Positions 1 through 6,998 of a stretch of DNA of 64,000 nt are shown here, piece after piece (within the stretch, counting starts at the first letter, position 1; every line of letters starts with the position of its first letter). Below the pieces are notes generated by a model. That model worked only from the letters and a program-made list of their open reading frames with translations. It did no database searches and had not been told where the DNA came from. Made by a program: the position numbers and the translations under genes. The DNA is from a virus. The stretch covers positions 177,427 to 241,426 of IMG/VR virus record IMGVR_UViG_3300007352_000001, one strand, 5' to 3'.

Positions 1-348
1 CTGCCGCGACGCTTTCCGCTCAGCCTTCTGTCGCTTGGCTTCGCGATCGGACTCCCAGCGCAAGATGTCAGCGGGTTCGATCCCACAAGCACGAATCAGG
101 TTGTTGACGATGGCCAGGACGGTGCGCGCATCTTCCTTGCCGAGCAGGTTGTAGAGGTAGGCCTCACTGAAAAACGGTGCGTCCTCGTCGCCTTTCGCGT
201 AGCCTCTGCTCTTCGAGAAGAAGCCGGCGTGCGGGCGATCTTCCAGCTTCACCGTGAACAGCTGGCTGATCGCACGCTTGAGCGTGCGGCTGCAGACGTG
301 CGTGAGGCGCTGCTTGCACCGGTCGCAGCGGATGCTCAGTTGTTCCAT
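1..348 (-). CDS. Hypothetical protein, truncated by window start
   Basis: The frame opens at an ATG preceded by GGAGG and stays open for 116 codons to base 1, so the C-terminus is outside the window. The N-terminus has a CxxC pair (Cys8, Cys11) and a further Cys19, suggesting a small metal site; the end seen here is Lys/Arg/Glu-rich. It follows the 352-840 gene by 3 bases and is the last visible gene of the minus operon that starts at 2959. I do not recognise the family. Confidence 0.7.
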   Translation of the reverse strand, partial: MEQLSIRCDRCKQRLTHVCSRTLKRAISQLFTVKLEDRPHAGFFSKSRGYAKGDEDAPFFSEAYLYNLLGKEDARTVLAIVNNLIRACGIEPADILRWESDREAKRQKAERKASRQ

Positions 349-351
349 GCG

Positions 352-840
352 TTACCTCCGAAGTTGAAACACGACAGGGAAACGACTGCGCGAGACGCCG
401 TCGGCGTAGGTCACCGCCGACTCCTCGTCGAGGAAGAGACGGTGCGTGGCGAGCGCGGGCTTGCGCTCGTCGAGGCAGAGGATGACGAAGCCGGCTGGAC
501 GGTCGTGTTTCTTGATGCGATCGACGGGGATGGCCTGCCCTTCGCGCTGGTGGCGTTCGTAGGCGATCCGACACTCGCGGATCGCGAAGAGCGTCATCTC
601 AGGATAGCCGGCACGGCGGTAAGCGCGCAGCCGCACGTAGTCGTCGTGCCCGTCGAGCTGGGTCTGGCAGTTGTCGCAGATTCGCTGACGCTTCCCGAGA
701 TGAACGCGCCGGCTGCTGCACGACGTGCACACGGGCTCACCACAGTGCCCGCACGTGCCGACGGGCTGGTAGTAGTCGAACCCGGCCGGCGCGCGGCACC
801 CTTGGTTGACCACTGTGCAGGAATCGAAGTCTCCGCTCAT
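352..840 (-). CDS. Hypothetical zinc-binding protein
   Basis: A 162-residue protein whose N-terminal third has CGHCGEPVCTSC (about residues 30-41) and then ICDNC (about residues 54-58), a pattern expected for one or two structural zinc sites. The C-terminal half is charged and without recognisable motif. Its ATG overlaps the stop of the 837-1121 gene (ATGA), so it is translationally coupled. The function is unknown; a nucleic-acid or protein-binding adaptor is possible but not shown. Confidence 0.75.
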   Translation of the reverse strand: MSGDFDSCTVVNQGCRAPAGFDYYQPVGTCGHCGEPVCTSCSSRRVHLGKRQRICDNCQTQLDGHDDYVRLRAYRRAGYPEMTLFAIRECRIAYERHQREGQAIPVDRIKKHDRPAGFVILCLDERKPALATHRLFLDEESAVTYADGVSRSRFPVVFQLRR

Positions 841-1121
841 GTGCGCAGCTTGCTGAACGGCAACGGCCCGTCGCTCTCGCCGAGAATCGCGTTCAAGGCG
901 TAGATCACGTACTCCTCGGCCTCGCGGACCGTCGCGTGCGCGTCGTACCGCGCGCGGTTCCAGAAGGTCTCGCGGACGTCATGCGGCACTGCGGCTTGCC
1001 AGAAGGTCGCCCAAGTGTCGAGCTGTTCGCAGTAGAGGCGCCACACGAGCGCGAACTCGCCGCGCGGAAGCTCGTGCAACGGTCGTGGTGGTGTACCACC
1101 GGTCCAGGCGATCGTGTTCAT
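837..1121 (-). CDS. Hypothetical protein, 94 aa
   Basis: A small Trp/Tyr-rich protein with an acidic stretch near the C-terminus. Both ends are set by 4-base ATGA overlaps: its start overlaps the stop of the 1118-1555 gene and its stop overlaps the start of the 352-840 gene. Upstream in-frame sequence lies inside the neighbouring gene, so the ATG at 1121 is preferred. No family recognised. Confidence 0.75.
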   Translation of the reverse strand: MNTIAWTGGTPPRPLHELPRGEFALVWRLYCEQLDTWATFWQAAVPHDVRETFWNRARYDAHATVREAEEYVIYALNAILGESDGPLPFSKLRT

Positions 1122-1555
1122 ACGGTCCACGTTTCCAGCGGCGTGACGGCGCCGGGCTTGAAGATCAGCGCGTCCTGTTGCTCGTAGTCGAACTCGTACC
1201 AGGCGTCGTCGCCGGCCTTGGCGACCTCGGCTTTGATCCGCCGGCTGCCGCCATCGCTGACTTTGAGAGACAGTCCCTGACCGCCGACCCGCACGGCGAC
1301 GTGGAACCGCTTCACCAACTTGGGCGTGGCGACCTCGATCTCGTCGACGCGGGTGAGGATGCGTGTTGGCTCCGGTGGGCAACTCCAGTGCGGCCGGGCG
1401 ACACGCGCCCCGTCGGCATCGTTGAGCGGCGTGAGTCGTTCGGTGGACGGGTCGGATAGGTTCAGCGAGCCCCAGACCTGCACCCCGCCACGCTTCTCGA
1501 TCCACTGGCGGATCAGTTCCGCGTTCGAGGCCTTGATGCGGTATCGTTCGCTCAT
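1118..1555 (-). CDS. Hypothetical protein, 145 aa
   Basis: Begins MSERYRIKASN and has no membrane segment or cysteine cluster. The C-terminal half alternates hydrophobic and polar residues, as in a beta-rich domain. It overlaps the upstream XRE-regulator gene and the downstream gene by 4 bases each, so it is in the middle of a coupled operon with a Mom-like gene and a regulator. The function is unknown. Confidence 0.75.
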   Translation of the reverse strand: MSERYRIKASNAELIRQWIEKRGGVQVWGSLNLSDPSTERLTPLNDADGARVARPHWSCPPEPTRILTRVDEIEVATPKLVKRFHVAVRVGGQGLSLKVSDGGSRRIKAEVAKAGDDAWYEFDYEQQDALIFKPGAVTPLETWTV

Positions 1556-1965
1556 GTTGGGGTGCCTCCTCCAAGCTGCGGACGCAGCTCGTGGCGAATG
1601 ACGTTGTACACGCTGAGCAACTCAGAACGGCGCGGCTTGCCGGTGCGATAGCGTTCCAGCTCGTCGAAGAGTCGCAGGAGCAGGACACGCTGGCGATTGG
1701 TGATCACGGTTCGCTGCCGTCGGTGTCGGCGTTGCCTGAGTGCTGTGCTCGCGACTTTGGCGATCTCCGTAACGCCTGCGTCGAAGACCTCGAACTCGCG
1801 CGCCATGTCATCGAGCACGGTCCGCGCGATGCGTTGCGGCGACGTGTGGCCACCTTCCCAGCGGTTCACCGTCGCGAACGAGACGCCGACTCGCGCTGCG
1901 AACTCTTCCTGGGTCAGGTCGAGGCGAGCCCGGAGTCTGAGCACCAGCGTTTTGTAGTCGGGCAT
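1552..1965 (-). CDS. XRE-family helix-turn-helix regulator
   Basis: A 137-residue protein with an N-terminal helix-turn-helix: residues about 8-35 run RLDLTQEEFAARVGVSFATV followed by NRWE, the classic XRE pattern. The C-terminal half is Arg-rich and helical. The start at 1965 overlaps the stop of the Mom-like gene (TGATG). XRE proteins usually act as dimeric repressors or activators; coupling to a putative DNA-modification gene suggests control of modification or of the early genes, which is inference. The N-terminal motif makes the domain call secure; the target is unknown. Confidence 0.85.
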   Translation of the reverse strand: MPDYKTLVLRLRARLDLTQEEFAARVGVSFATVNRWEGGHTSPQRIARTVLDDMAREFEVFDAGVTEIAKVASTALRQRRHRRQRTVITNRQRVLLLRLFDELERYRTGKPRRSELLSVYNVIRHELRPQLGGGTPT

Positions 1966-2765
1966 CACGCTGCCAGGCGGTCGATCTTCGGGTAGGGCAA
2001 GCTCGTCGGCAGGCGCTTGCGATCGGCCTTCTGGAAGGCCCAGGCGTACTTGTGGTTGCCGACATGGCGCAACGGGCGGGTGAGCAGCGCCAGGTGCGTC
2101 TGGAGCCACGCGAGACGCTCCTGCGCATCCTCCGGGGCCTTCGGCGCGCCGAACGCTTCCAGGATCTCGGCCGAGTAAACCCAGCCCTGCTCGCCCGCGC
2201 GGATCTTCTGGATCGCGCGATCGCTGAACACGGTGCCGTTCGGCAGGATGCGCAGCGTGCGCGCCGTGCCGCGACCGAGGTAGACGCCATTGGACGCCTG
2301 GTAGATCGTACCGACGTGGCCGGGAAAGATGGTCTGCCCTTCGTCGTCGGTGCGGGCGATCGGGTCGGAGAACGACACGACGCCGCGCAGGCCTTCACCA
2401 CGCAGCTGCTCGAAGCAGCGCGCCAGGAACCAGGTCTCGCCGTTGCCGGCGACGTTGTCGAGGAGCACGAAACGGCCCAGCTCGACCGATTCCTTGGCCT
2501 CGCCGGGGAACACCGAGGTCAGCACCTTGTTCGAGCACGGGTGGCTGAACACTGCCACGCCGGCCAGGTCGCCACCGCGGTAGAGCCCGAAGCGGAAGCG
2601 GGCCGCGGGGTAGGTCGCCGAGTAGTGGTGTTGGACGACGAAGGCCTTGGCGACGCGGTCGGTGTCGATTGCGGCGACCTCGAACTCGGCCGTGTTGATG
2701 GTCTCACCAGCCGGGCGGTAGGTGTCCCGGCGGTCACGCCAGCGCTGGTTCACGGTGGTCAGCAC
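1965..2765 (-). CDS. Putative Mom-like (GNAT-fold) DNA-modification protein
   Basis: About 266 residues. Features that resemble the phage Mu Mom family (transfer of a carbamoylmethyl group to adenine, protecting phage DNA from restriction) are a HYS motif in VVQHHYSATYPAARF, a following FGLYRGGDLAGVAVF strand pair, VSFSDP in the middle and GHVGTIYQASNGVYLGRG, which matches my memory of the HxGxIYQAxNxxYxG segment of Mom-like acyltransferase folds. The call is from motif recall only. The GTG at 2765 is chosen because it overlaps the previous stop and has GGAGG about 10 bases upstream; a GTG at 2786 is also possible. A coupled XRE gene follows directly. Alternatives are another GNAT-fold enzyme or an uncharacterised phage protein. 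Confidence 0.5.
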   Translation of the reverse strand: MLTTVNQRWRDRRDTYRPAGETINTAEFEVAAIDTDRVAKAFVVQHHYSATYPAARFRFGLYRGGDLAGVAVFSHPCSNKVLTSVFPGEAKESVELGRFVLLDNVAGNGETWFLARCFEQLRGEGLRGVVSFSDPIARTDDEGQTIFPGHVGTIYQASNGVYLGRGTARTLRILPNGTVFSDRAIQKIRAGEQGWVYSAEILEAFGAPKAPEDAQERLAWLQTHLALLTRPLRHVGNHKYAWAFQKADRKRLPTSLPYPKIDRLAA

Positions 2766-2959
2766 GGGCGGAAGTCCTCCAGCCACGAGGGGCCGAAGTT
2801 GTTGCGGACACGCTGCAGGCTCGCCGCCAGGTCGCCGACGTCGAGCCCTTCGCGGCGGTAGTTGCCGCTGAGCCAGGCGTTGCGGATGGCTGCCTTGTAC
2901 TCTCTGCCGAGAAGGTTGCGCGCCCGCTCGACGGCCGCTCGTGCTTCCTGTTCAGTCAT
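2759..2959 (-). CDS. Small hypothetical protein, first gene of a promoter-led operon
   Basis: A 66-residue, charged, mainly helical protein beginning MTEQEARAAVERARNLLG. Its ATG is the ATG of the repeated promoter-like element at 2960-2989, with no Shine-Dalgarno sequence, so the mRNA may be leaderless or nearly so. The stop overlaps the start of the Mom-like gene. Family not recognised. Confidence 0.75.
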   Translation of the reverse strand: MTEQEARAAVERARNLLGREYKAAIRNAWLSGNYRREGLDVGDLAASLQRVRNNFGPSWLEDFRPC

Positions 2960-2989
2960 ACCGGTACAAAGGTGCGAGAACTATGCCAA
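2960..2989 (-). promoter_or_regulatory. Repeated sigma-54-like promoter element, copy a
   Basis: Reading on the minus strand, TTGGCAT is followed after 7 bases by TCGCACCTTTG and then TACCGGTATG. The GG and GC dinucleotides are exactly 10 bases apart, as in -24/-12 (sigma-54) promoters. The terminal ATG is the start of the 2759-2959 gene. The upstream end overlaps the stop codon of the 2981-3154 gene. Confidence 0.7.
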
Positions 2990-3154
2990 CGTGTACGTGT
3001 GGCCTTTGGTGGCGCTCACGTACTTGTCGGCGCCGTACCATTTGACATGGTCGATCTCACCGTCGTCCGAGACGATGGTGGACCAGTGGGCCACCGTGTC
3101 GACCTTGAAGCGTTTCCTGTCCCCGTCACGGACTAGGGTGTCACCGGGTCGCAC
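2981..3154 (-). CDS. Small hypothetical protein, 57 aa
   Basis: Starts with GTG at 3154 preceded by GAGGGG at good spacing and overlaps the end of the 3141-3565 gene by 14 bases. The sequence (VRPGDTLVRDGDRKRFKVDT and onward) is short-strand-rich and ends GHTYTLA, compatible with a small beta-barrel. It is the last gene of the operon that begins at 4860. Function unknown. Confidence 0.65.
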   Translation of the reverse strand: MRPGDTLVRDGDRKRFKVDTVAHWSTIVSDDGEIDHVKWYGADKYVSATKGHTYTLA

Positions 3155-3565
3155 GGCGCCCCTCAAACCACCGTGCCCACCTCGGTAGCTTGGCCTTGAT
3201 CCCGTCCAGCTGCTCATGGATTCGCGTCTCGTCACCGCGTCCGTGGTCGGCCGCGTCGTAGCAGAGCAAGCAGTAGAGCCCGAGCTGCCGCAGGACGGTG
3301 ATCTTCCGTTCCTCCCCGGCGGTGACGTCAGGCCAGAGTCGGGTGACTGCCAGACGGAGGGCGGACTTGCGGTGGTACTTGGCGAAGTTTCCTGCCGTGC
3401 CACAATGCTCGACCGCTGCCGCGTCCGGGTTGCGGAGGGTGTGTACGTGGCGCTCGAACTCCGGCCGGCACGTGGCGCACAGCAAGTCGGCTTCAGCGGC
3501 GCGCTCGCGGCAGTGATGACAGCGTTGGGCGTACGGGATCGGGTTCGGTTCGGTTCGTAGGGCAT
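3141..3565 (-). CDS. Zinc-finger hypothetical protein with an out-of-frame start (possible frameshift)
   Basis: The coding frame (139 codons before the stop at 3141) contains CHHC and CATC pairs near its start and a sensible C-terminus, but has no ATG, GTG or TTG at its 5' end. An ATG at 3565 reads MPYEPN and then falls into a poor frame because CGAAC is present three times in tandem (3543-3557). With two copies the ATG would run straight into NPIPYAQRCHHC. So this is either an indel in this genome, a phase-variable 5-base repeat, or a sequencing or assembly error. The gene lies between the 3571-4005 and 2981-3154 genes in one operon. Confidence 0.55.
3543..3557 (-). repeat. Three tandem copies of a 5-base unit (CGAAC on minus strand)
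   Basis: The plus strand reads GTTCG three times. It sits 3 codons into the apparent start of a zinc-finger gene, and copy number determines which frame the ATG enters. See the gene at 3141-3565. Confidence 0.9.
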
Positions 3566-3570
3566 CACGA

Positions 3571-4005
3571 TCACCGGCGAGCGCAGGACGGCGCAGCGGC
3601 CTTGAGGCCGGCGCGATCGAGCGCCTCGTCCACTGCTTCCTTGCGACTGCGGCAGAAGGTTGAGGACATCTTGTCGCCGATGGTGGCGGTCCAGTACCCG
3701 CCCCGTCGGCGCCAGACTGCGCCGACGTCCCCACCGTCCGAGAGGATCCGATAGCTGCTCGGGCCGTCGTACTTGAACGTGATCATCGTCACCTTGCCGA
3801 GGGTCAGCACCACGCGATCGCCCGGCTTCGACAGCCGCAGCGCGCGGCGCATCATCGCCAACGCACTCTTCGCCGCCGGGGCCATGCTCAGGTGAGTCTC
3901 TTCGAGCGTGAGCGGGTTGCGTAGGAAGTAGTGCCCGTTCTCGTGCCGGCCCAGCGTCAGGCCGTGCGAGAGTGCGAAGGCGACCGCGGTCTTGTGCATC
4001 TGCAT
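3571..4005 (-). CDS. Hypothetical protein, 144 aa
   Basis: Begins MQMHKTAVAFALSHGLTLG and continues through two strand-rich segments (GDRVVLTLGKVTMITFKYD and GGYWTATIG) to a basic C-terminus. GAAGGG lies about 10 bases upstream of the ATG at 4005; an ATG two codons later is an alternative start. It is second in the operon led by the 4018-4860 gene. No catalytic motif seen. Confidence 0.7.
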   Translation of the reverse strand: MQMHKTAVAFALSHGLTLGRHENGHYFLRNPLTLEETHLSMAPAAKSALAMMRRALRLSKPGDRVVLTLGKVTMITFKYDGPSSYRILSDGGDVGAVWRRRGGYWTATIGDKMSSTFCRSRKEAVDEALDRAGLKAAAPSCARR

Positions 4006-4017
4006 GGTGAGTGCCCT

Positions 4018-4860
4018 TCACTTCGCCTTGCGCTGGATCTTCGGCCAGCGGGTCTTGTCGCGCGCGATCGCCTTCTCGTCGTCGACGTTGGACGCATGCT
4101 TGGTAGCCAAGGCGAGGGCGACCAGGTCGGCGCGATCGGCGTGGCTAGAGCGTATGCGCGGCGCGTCCTCACGATCGGTCTGCTCGTTCCAGTAGTCGAC
4201 GTCGCGCAGCTCGCGGGCCAGATCCTCGTACGCGGACCGCTCGGTGTTGTAGAGCACCCAGCCCTTGACGGGGTGAAGGACGGCCTTCGCCAGCTTCTCG
4301 GCGCGCTTGGTATCGCGCTCAGCCTTGCGGGCTTCCTTCGCTTCACGCGCCTCGCGGCCGACGCGCCCCTCGCCCCAGAACTTCGAGGCCGGCGCCGACG
4401 GGAAGCAGACGGTGCACATCGTCTCGCCGTATTCCTTGACCGCTTCCTCTTCGGTCGCGCCGGAGAGGGTGAACACCCATGAATACTGCGTGGTCGGGAA
4501 GCAGGTCGAGCAGCCGCGCGTGCTGTGGACGTGGCCGTTGCCGTTGGTGACCAGGTAGAAGCGTGACCAGGGGCGCCGCGCGTATTCCTCGTGCAGCGGC
4601 GCCGCCGCGGCGCGGGCGGCATCGCGCTTGCGCGTGTACGCGGCGACCTCGGCTTCCGCCTCATCGAGTCCATGGAACCGGAAGTCCGGGCCGTACCTGT
4701 CGGGATGCCGCTCGTGCAGTAGCTTCGAGTCCTCCAGCAGGCGCTCGACACGGTTGGTCAGGTAGGACAGCCGGAAGATCGCGTCGTACTCGATCCCCAC
4801 CAGGCGGGCCAACTCGGTGTCGATCTCGACCGGCGTCTGCGTGCTGAGTGGCTTCGACAT
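4018..4860 (-). CDS. Hypothetical phage protein with two CxxC sites, 280 aa
   Basis: The N-terminal half is helical and charged. The centre has STRGCSTCFPTTQYSW and, about 30 residues later, GETMCTVCFPSAP, giving two CxxC pairs likely to hold one zinc. The C-terminal part is a Lys/Arg/Glu/Ala-rich probable coiled coil. From memory, proteins with this CSTCFP...CTVCFP arrangement are common in actinobacterial phages and lack an assigned role. The start at 4860 is the ATG of promoter-like copy b, with no Shine-Dalgarno sequence, implying a near-leaderless mRNA. Confidence 0.75.
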   Translation of the reverse strand: MSKPLSTQTPVEIDTELARLVGIEYDAIFRLSYLTNRVERLLEDSKLLHERHPDRYGPDFRFHGLDEAEAEVAAYTRKRDAARAAAAPLHEEYARRPWSRFYLVTNGNGHVHSTRGCSTCFPTTQYSWVFTLSGATEEEAVKEYGETMCTVCFPSAPASKFWGEGRVGREAREAKEARKAERDTKRAEKLAKAVLHPVKGWVLYNTERSAYEDLARELRDVDYWNEQTDREDAPRIRSSHADRADLVALALATKHASNVDDEKAIARDKTRWPKIQRKAK

Positions 4861-4890
4861 ACCGGTACAAAGGTGCGAAGAGCGTGCCAA
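4861..4890 (-). promoter_or_regulatory. Repeated sigma-54-like promoter element, copy b
   Basis: On the minus strand TTGGCACGCTCT is followed by TCGCACCTTTG and TACCGGTATG. This is TGGCACG-N4-TCGCA, one mismatch from the sigma-54 consensus TGGCACG-N4-TTGCW. The ATG starts the 4018-4860 gene, and the element directly abuts the stop codon of the 4891-5520 gene. Confidence 0.75.
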
Positions 4891-5520
4891 TCAGTCCCCC
4901 AGGAACCTGTTGCGATTGTCCATGGGGATGAGGGCGCCGTGCCCAGCGTCGACGATTGCTTGGTAGAGTCGCCTAGCACCTGCTTTGAGGTGTGCGACTT
5001 GTACCGGGTCGATGTGGGCGAGCCAGTGAACCTGGTCGACGGTGTAGCTGGCTGGATGACTCGCCGGCAGCTGCAGGACGTCGTTCAGTACCTTGCGTAG
5101 ATCGTGCGCGACCTTCAGCGGCTTCCTTGGGTCGTCAGGCTTCGCCACTGGCGGCTTGAGCCCTTGGCGGAAGAGTGCCTGGCGAAGTGCGTTGCCGCCG
5201 AAGTCGTAGTGATCCGACCGGCCGACGTAGATGTACGGCGCCGCACTCTCGAACACCCAGCGTGTCGGGTCATAGACGCGACCGTCTGGAAGGTCGATCC
5301 AGCCGTGGTTCGAGAACGGCCGGCCCGTGAAGATGTTCCCTTCGGCGATCGGGCCGTGCCAGATGCCGTACGAGAGCTGTGAACGTGCCGGCAGAAGCTC
5401 AGAACGAAAGACCTGTGACGCAACCTGGTAGCAGTGACCAGGCCATCCTTCGACCGGCCAGTTGATCAGGGCGGCAACGGTCCGCACGTCGAGTGCGCGT
5501 TTGCTGAGACGAGTCGGCAT
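4891..5520 (-). CDS. Papain/transglutaminase-like fold protein (putative)
   Basis: A 209-residue protein with a Cys-His-Asp order typical of papain-like and transglutaminase-like folds: WPGHCYQVASQVF (Cys about residue 30), then SNHGWIDLPDGRVYDPTRW (His about 71, Asp about 82). The rest is helical. Catalytic activity is not proven by this pattern; a protease, amidase or inactive fold member are all possible. The start is the ATG at 5520 just after promoter-like copy c, with no Shine-Dalgarno sequence. A second protein with the same kind of triad lies at 62317-63438. Confidence 0.6.
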   Translation of the reverse strand: MPTRLSKRALDVRTVAALINWPVEGWPGHCYQVASQVFRSELLPARSQLSYGIWHGPIAEGNIFTGRPFSNHGWIDLPDGRVYDPTRWVFESAAPYIYVGRSDHYDFGGNALRQALFRQGLKPPVAKPDDPRKPLKVAHDLRKVLNDVLQLPASHPASYTVDQVHWLAHIDPVQVAHLKAGARRLYQAIVDAGHGALIPMDNRNRFLGD

Positions 5521-5551
5521 CTATCGGGACAAAGGTGCGAGAGGTATGCCA
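5521..5551 (-). promoter_or_regulatory. Repeated sigma-54-like promoter element, copy c
   Basis: On the minus strand TGGCATACCTC is followed by TCGCACCTTTGTCCCGAT and AGATG. The GG-to-GC spacing of 10 is kept, but the end reads CCGATAGATG instead of CCGGTATG, so the ATG is shifted 3 bases. It is back to back with copy d, forming a divergent promoter pair. Confidence 0.7.
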
Positions 5552-5577
5552 CCGATCGCGTCGATCTGCTAGAGGAG

Positions 5578-5607
5578 TTGGCACAATCCCTGCACTTTTG
5601 TCCCGGT
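5578..5607 (+). promoter_or_regulatory. Repeated sigma-54-like promoter element, copy d
   Basis: TTGGCACAATCCCTGCACTT is followed by TTGTCCCGGT and then ATG at 5608. Here the -12 part is CTGCA, closer to the sigma-54 TTGCA. It launches the long plus-strand run of genes starting at 5608. GAGGAG lies just upstream of it, too far from the ATG to serve as its ribosome binding site. Confidence 0.7.
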
Positions 5608-5775
5608 ATGGATGCATTGACCGCTGAGTTGTTGGAGGCCGCAAAGCAGGTGTTCGAGTCGACCACTGAGTGCCGGCACGGCCACTGGTTGGTGCCGAAT
5701 GCAGCGGTGCGTCGCCTGGTCGTCGCGACTGAGGCCCTCGATCCAACCTGGCGCCCGGCCTCGGAGGAAGCGTGA
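5608..5775 (+). CDS. Small hypothetical protein, 55 aa
   Basis: Starts at the ATG that ends promoter-like copy d; no Shine-Dalgarno sequence lies between. Sequence MDALTAELLEAAKQVFES begins an amphipathic helix, and one CRHGHW patch follows. The stop overlaps the GTG start of the next gene. Family unknown. Confidence 0.7.
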   Translation: MDALTAELLEAAKQVFESTTECRHGHWLVPNAAVRRLVVATEALDPTWRPASEEA

Positions 5776-5993
5776 GCAACGTCCCCATCAAACCGTTCAA
5801 CGATCGCCAGGCGATCGCGTACGCCGACCGCATCGAGAGCGGTGGAGTCGTCGTCATCATCTGCAACCGGTGCCGCGGCGAGGTGAAGCGGCACAAGGTG
5901 AAGCCGACACTGGCGAAGCTCGTGCTGTCGCAGTGGAACCTCGACAACGGCGGTTTCCCACTCGCCGCGTGCCAGCGGTGCAAGGAGCGTTGA
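5772..5993 (+). CDS. Small zinc-binding hypothetical protein
   Basis: A 73-residue protein (GTG start overlapping the previous stop) with two CxxC pairs: ICNRC about residue 32 and ACQRCKER at the C-terminus, enough for one tetrahedral zinc site. Its stop overlaps the ATG of the HD-domain gene. A DNA- or RNA-binding ribbon is likely but the role is unknown. Confidence 0.7.
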   Translation: MSNVPIKPFNDRQAIAYADRIESGGVVVIICNRCRGEVKRHKVKPTLAKLVLSQWNLDNGGFPLAACQRCKER

Positions 5994-6619
5994 TGCCCAA
6001 GGTCAGAGAGACGGACATTCTGCACGAAGCCGGCGACTACTGGGTGAAGCGAGTGGCCAGAGGATTCGAGGTGTACCGAAACGGCCTGACCCACGCCGTG
6101 CGTGTCGCGAGCGTCGGCGACGGCCCCGGCCCGCGCCTTGGCATTGAGCGAGCGAAGGCCGAGGCTGATCGTCTCTATGCGACAGACTTCGTCGCCACTG
6201 CGCAGCGCATCGCCACCGAGGCCCACGCCGGCCAGACCAGAGCGTTCGGCCCCCAGGCCGGGCAGCCGTACATCATCCACCCCACCGCGGTCGCCGGCCG
6301 CTTCCAGGATGATCCTGTCAAGCAAGCGATCGGTTGGCTGCACGACACCGTCGAGGACACGGCCAAGACCGATCATCCGGTAACCTTCGACGACCTCCGT
6401 GCCGCCGGTTTGCCCGAAGAGGTCGTCACTGGCGTAGACGCAATGACGCGCCGTCAGGGCGAGGCGTACCACGACTTCGTCGTGCGCTGCTCGCGACATC
6501 CGCACGCGCGGCACGTGAAGCTCGCCGACCTCGGCGACAACATGGCCACGTTGCCCGAGGGGCACGGGCTCAGGAAGCGGTACGTCAAGGCGCTCGTGCT
6601 GCTCGCGGAGGCCGAATGA
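5993..6619 (+). CDS. HD-domain phosphohydrolase (MESH1/RelA-SpoT hydrolase-like)
   Basis: About 208 residues. The central part matches the HD fold of (p)ppGpp hydrolases: AHAGQTRAFGPQAGQPYIIH with PTAVA (first His region), then GWLHDTVEDT (the HD pair and adjacent ED), and later KLADLGDNM (third metal ligand region). Known relatives hydrolyse ppGpp or NADPH-type nucleotides; phage copies are proposed to alter the stringent response or nucleotide pools. There is no synthetase domain. It is coupled to both neighbours by overlapping stop and start codons. The fold is well supported; the substrate is not. Confidence 0.85.
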   Translation: MPKVRETDILHEAGDYWVKRVARGFEVYRNGLTHAVRVASVGDGPGPRLGIERAKAEADRLYATDFVATAQRIATEAHAGQTRAFGPQAGQPYIIHPTAVAGRFQDDPVKQAIGWLHDTVEDTAKTDHPVTFDDLRAAGLPEEVVTGVDAMTRRQGEAYHDFVVRCSRHPHARHVKLADLGDNMATLPEGHGLRKRYVKALVLLAEAE

Positions 6620-6765
6620 GACCGCGCAAGTGTCCACGATGCAACGGTCGACTGGCTCTGCTTGGGGCGACGGCTGGATCGCAGAAGCGTTGGTACTGCA
6701 CCACGCGCGGCGGCTGCGGCCACGTGTGGAGTCGTGTCGACGGCAAGTGGGTCGCGTTGTCATGA
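6616..6765 (+). CDS. Zinc-ribbon protein, 49 aa
   Basis: MRPRKCPRCNGRL opens the ribbon and WYCTTRGGCGHVW closes it, giving CxxC and CxxxxxC ligands separated by about 20 residues. The basic first residues suggest nucleic-acid binding. Start and stop both overlap neighbouring genes by 4 bases. Confidence 0.75.
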   Translation: MRPRKCPRCNGRLALLGATAGSQKRWYCTTRGGCGHVWSRVDGKWVALS

Positions 6766-6998
6766 CCGAGCTGCAGCGCCGTGCGCTGGCTCGCGCGATC
6801 AAGGCGTATCCCGAGTCGATCATCGCGACCGGCTCTGGTGACCGAGTGACGCTGGCGTCACTCCACACCAGAGGGTTGCTGACGCGCACTGTGCGACGCG
6901 AGGCGCGCCAGGAAGCGGACCGGGCGTACGCGTACAAGGCATCCGACCTCGTCATGGAAGAGTGGCGCGCGATCTGCGCAAGAAAGGCGGCACCGTGA
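6762..6998 (+). CDS. Hypothetical helical protein, 78 aa
   Basis: An Arg/Ala-rich protein beginning MTELQRRALARAIKAYPES. Residues 30-50 (TLASLHTRGLLTRTVRRE) look like a winged-helix recognition end, so it may be a small DNA-binding protein. It overlaps both neighbours. The domain suggestion is weak. Confidence 0.65.
   Translation: MTELQRRALARAIKAYPESIIATGSGDRVTLASLHTRGLLTRTVRREARQEADRAYAYKASDLVMEEWRAICARKAAP

Noticed and set aside
5399-6955. Long open frames on the minus strand opposite the HD-domain gene and others
   Set aside because: They are shadows of GC-rich genes on the other strand: no motifs, Arg/Ser-rich composition and no ribosome binding site, while the plus frames have clear domains and coupled starts.
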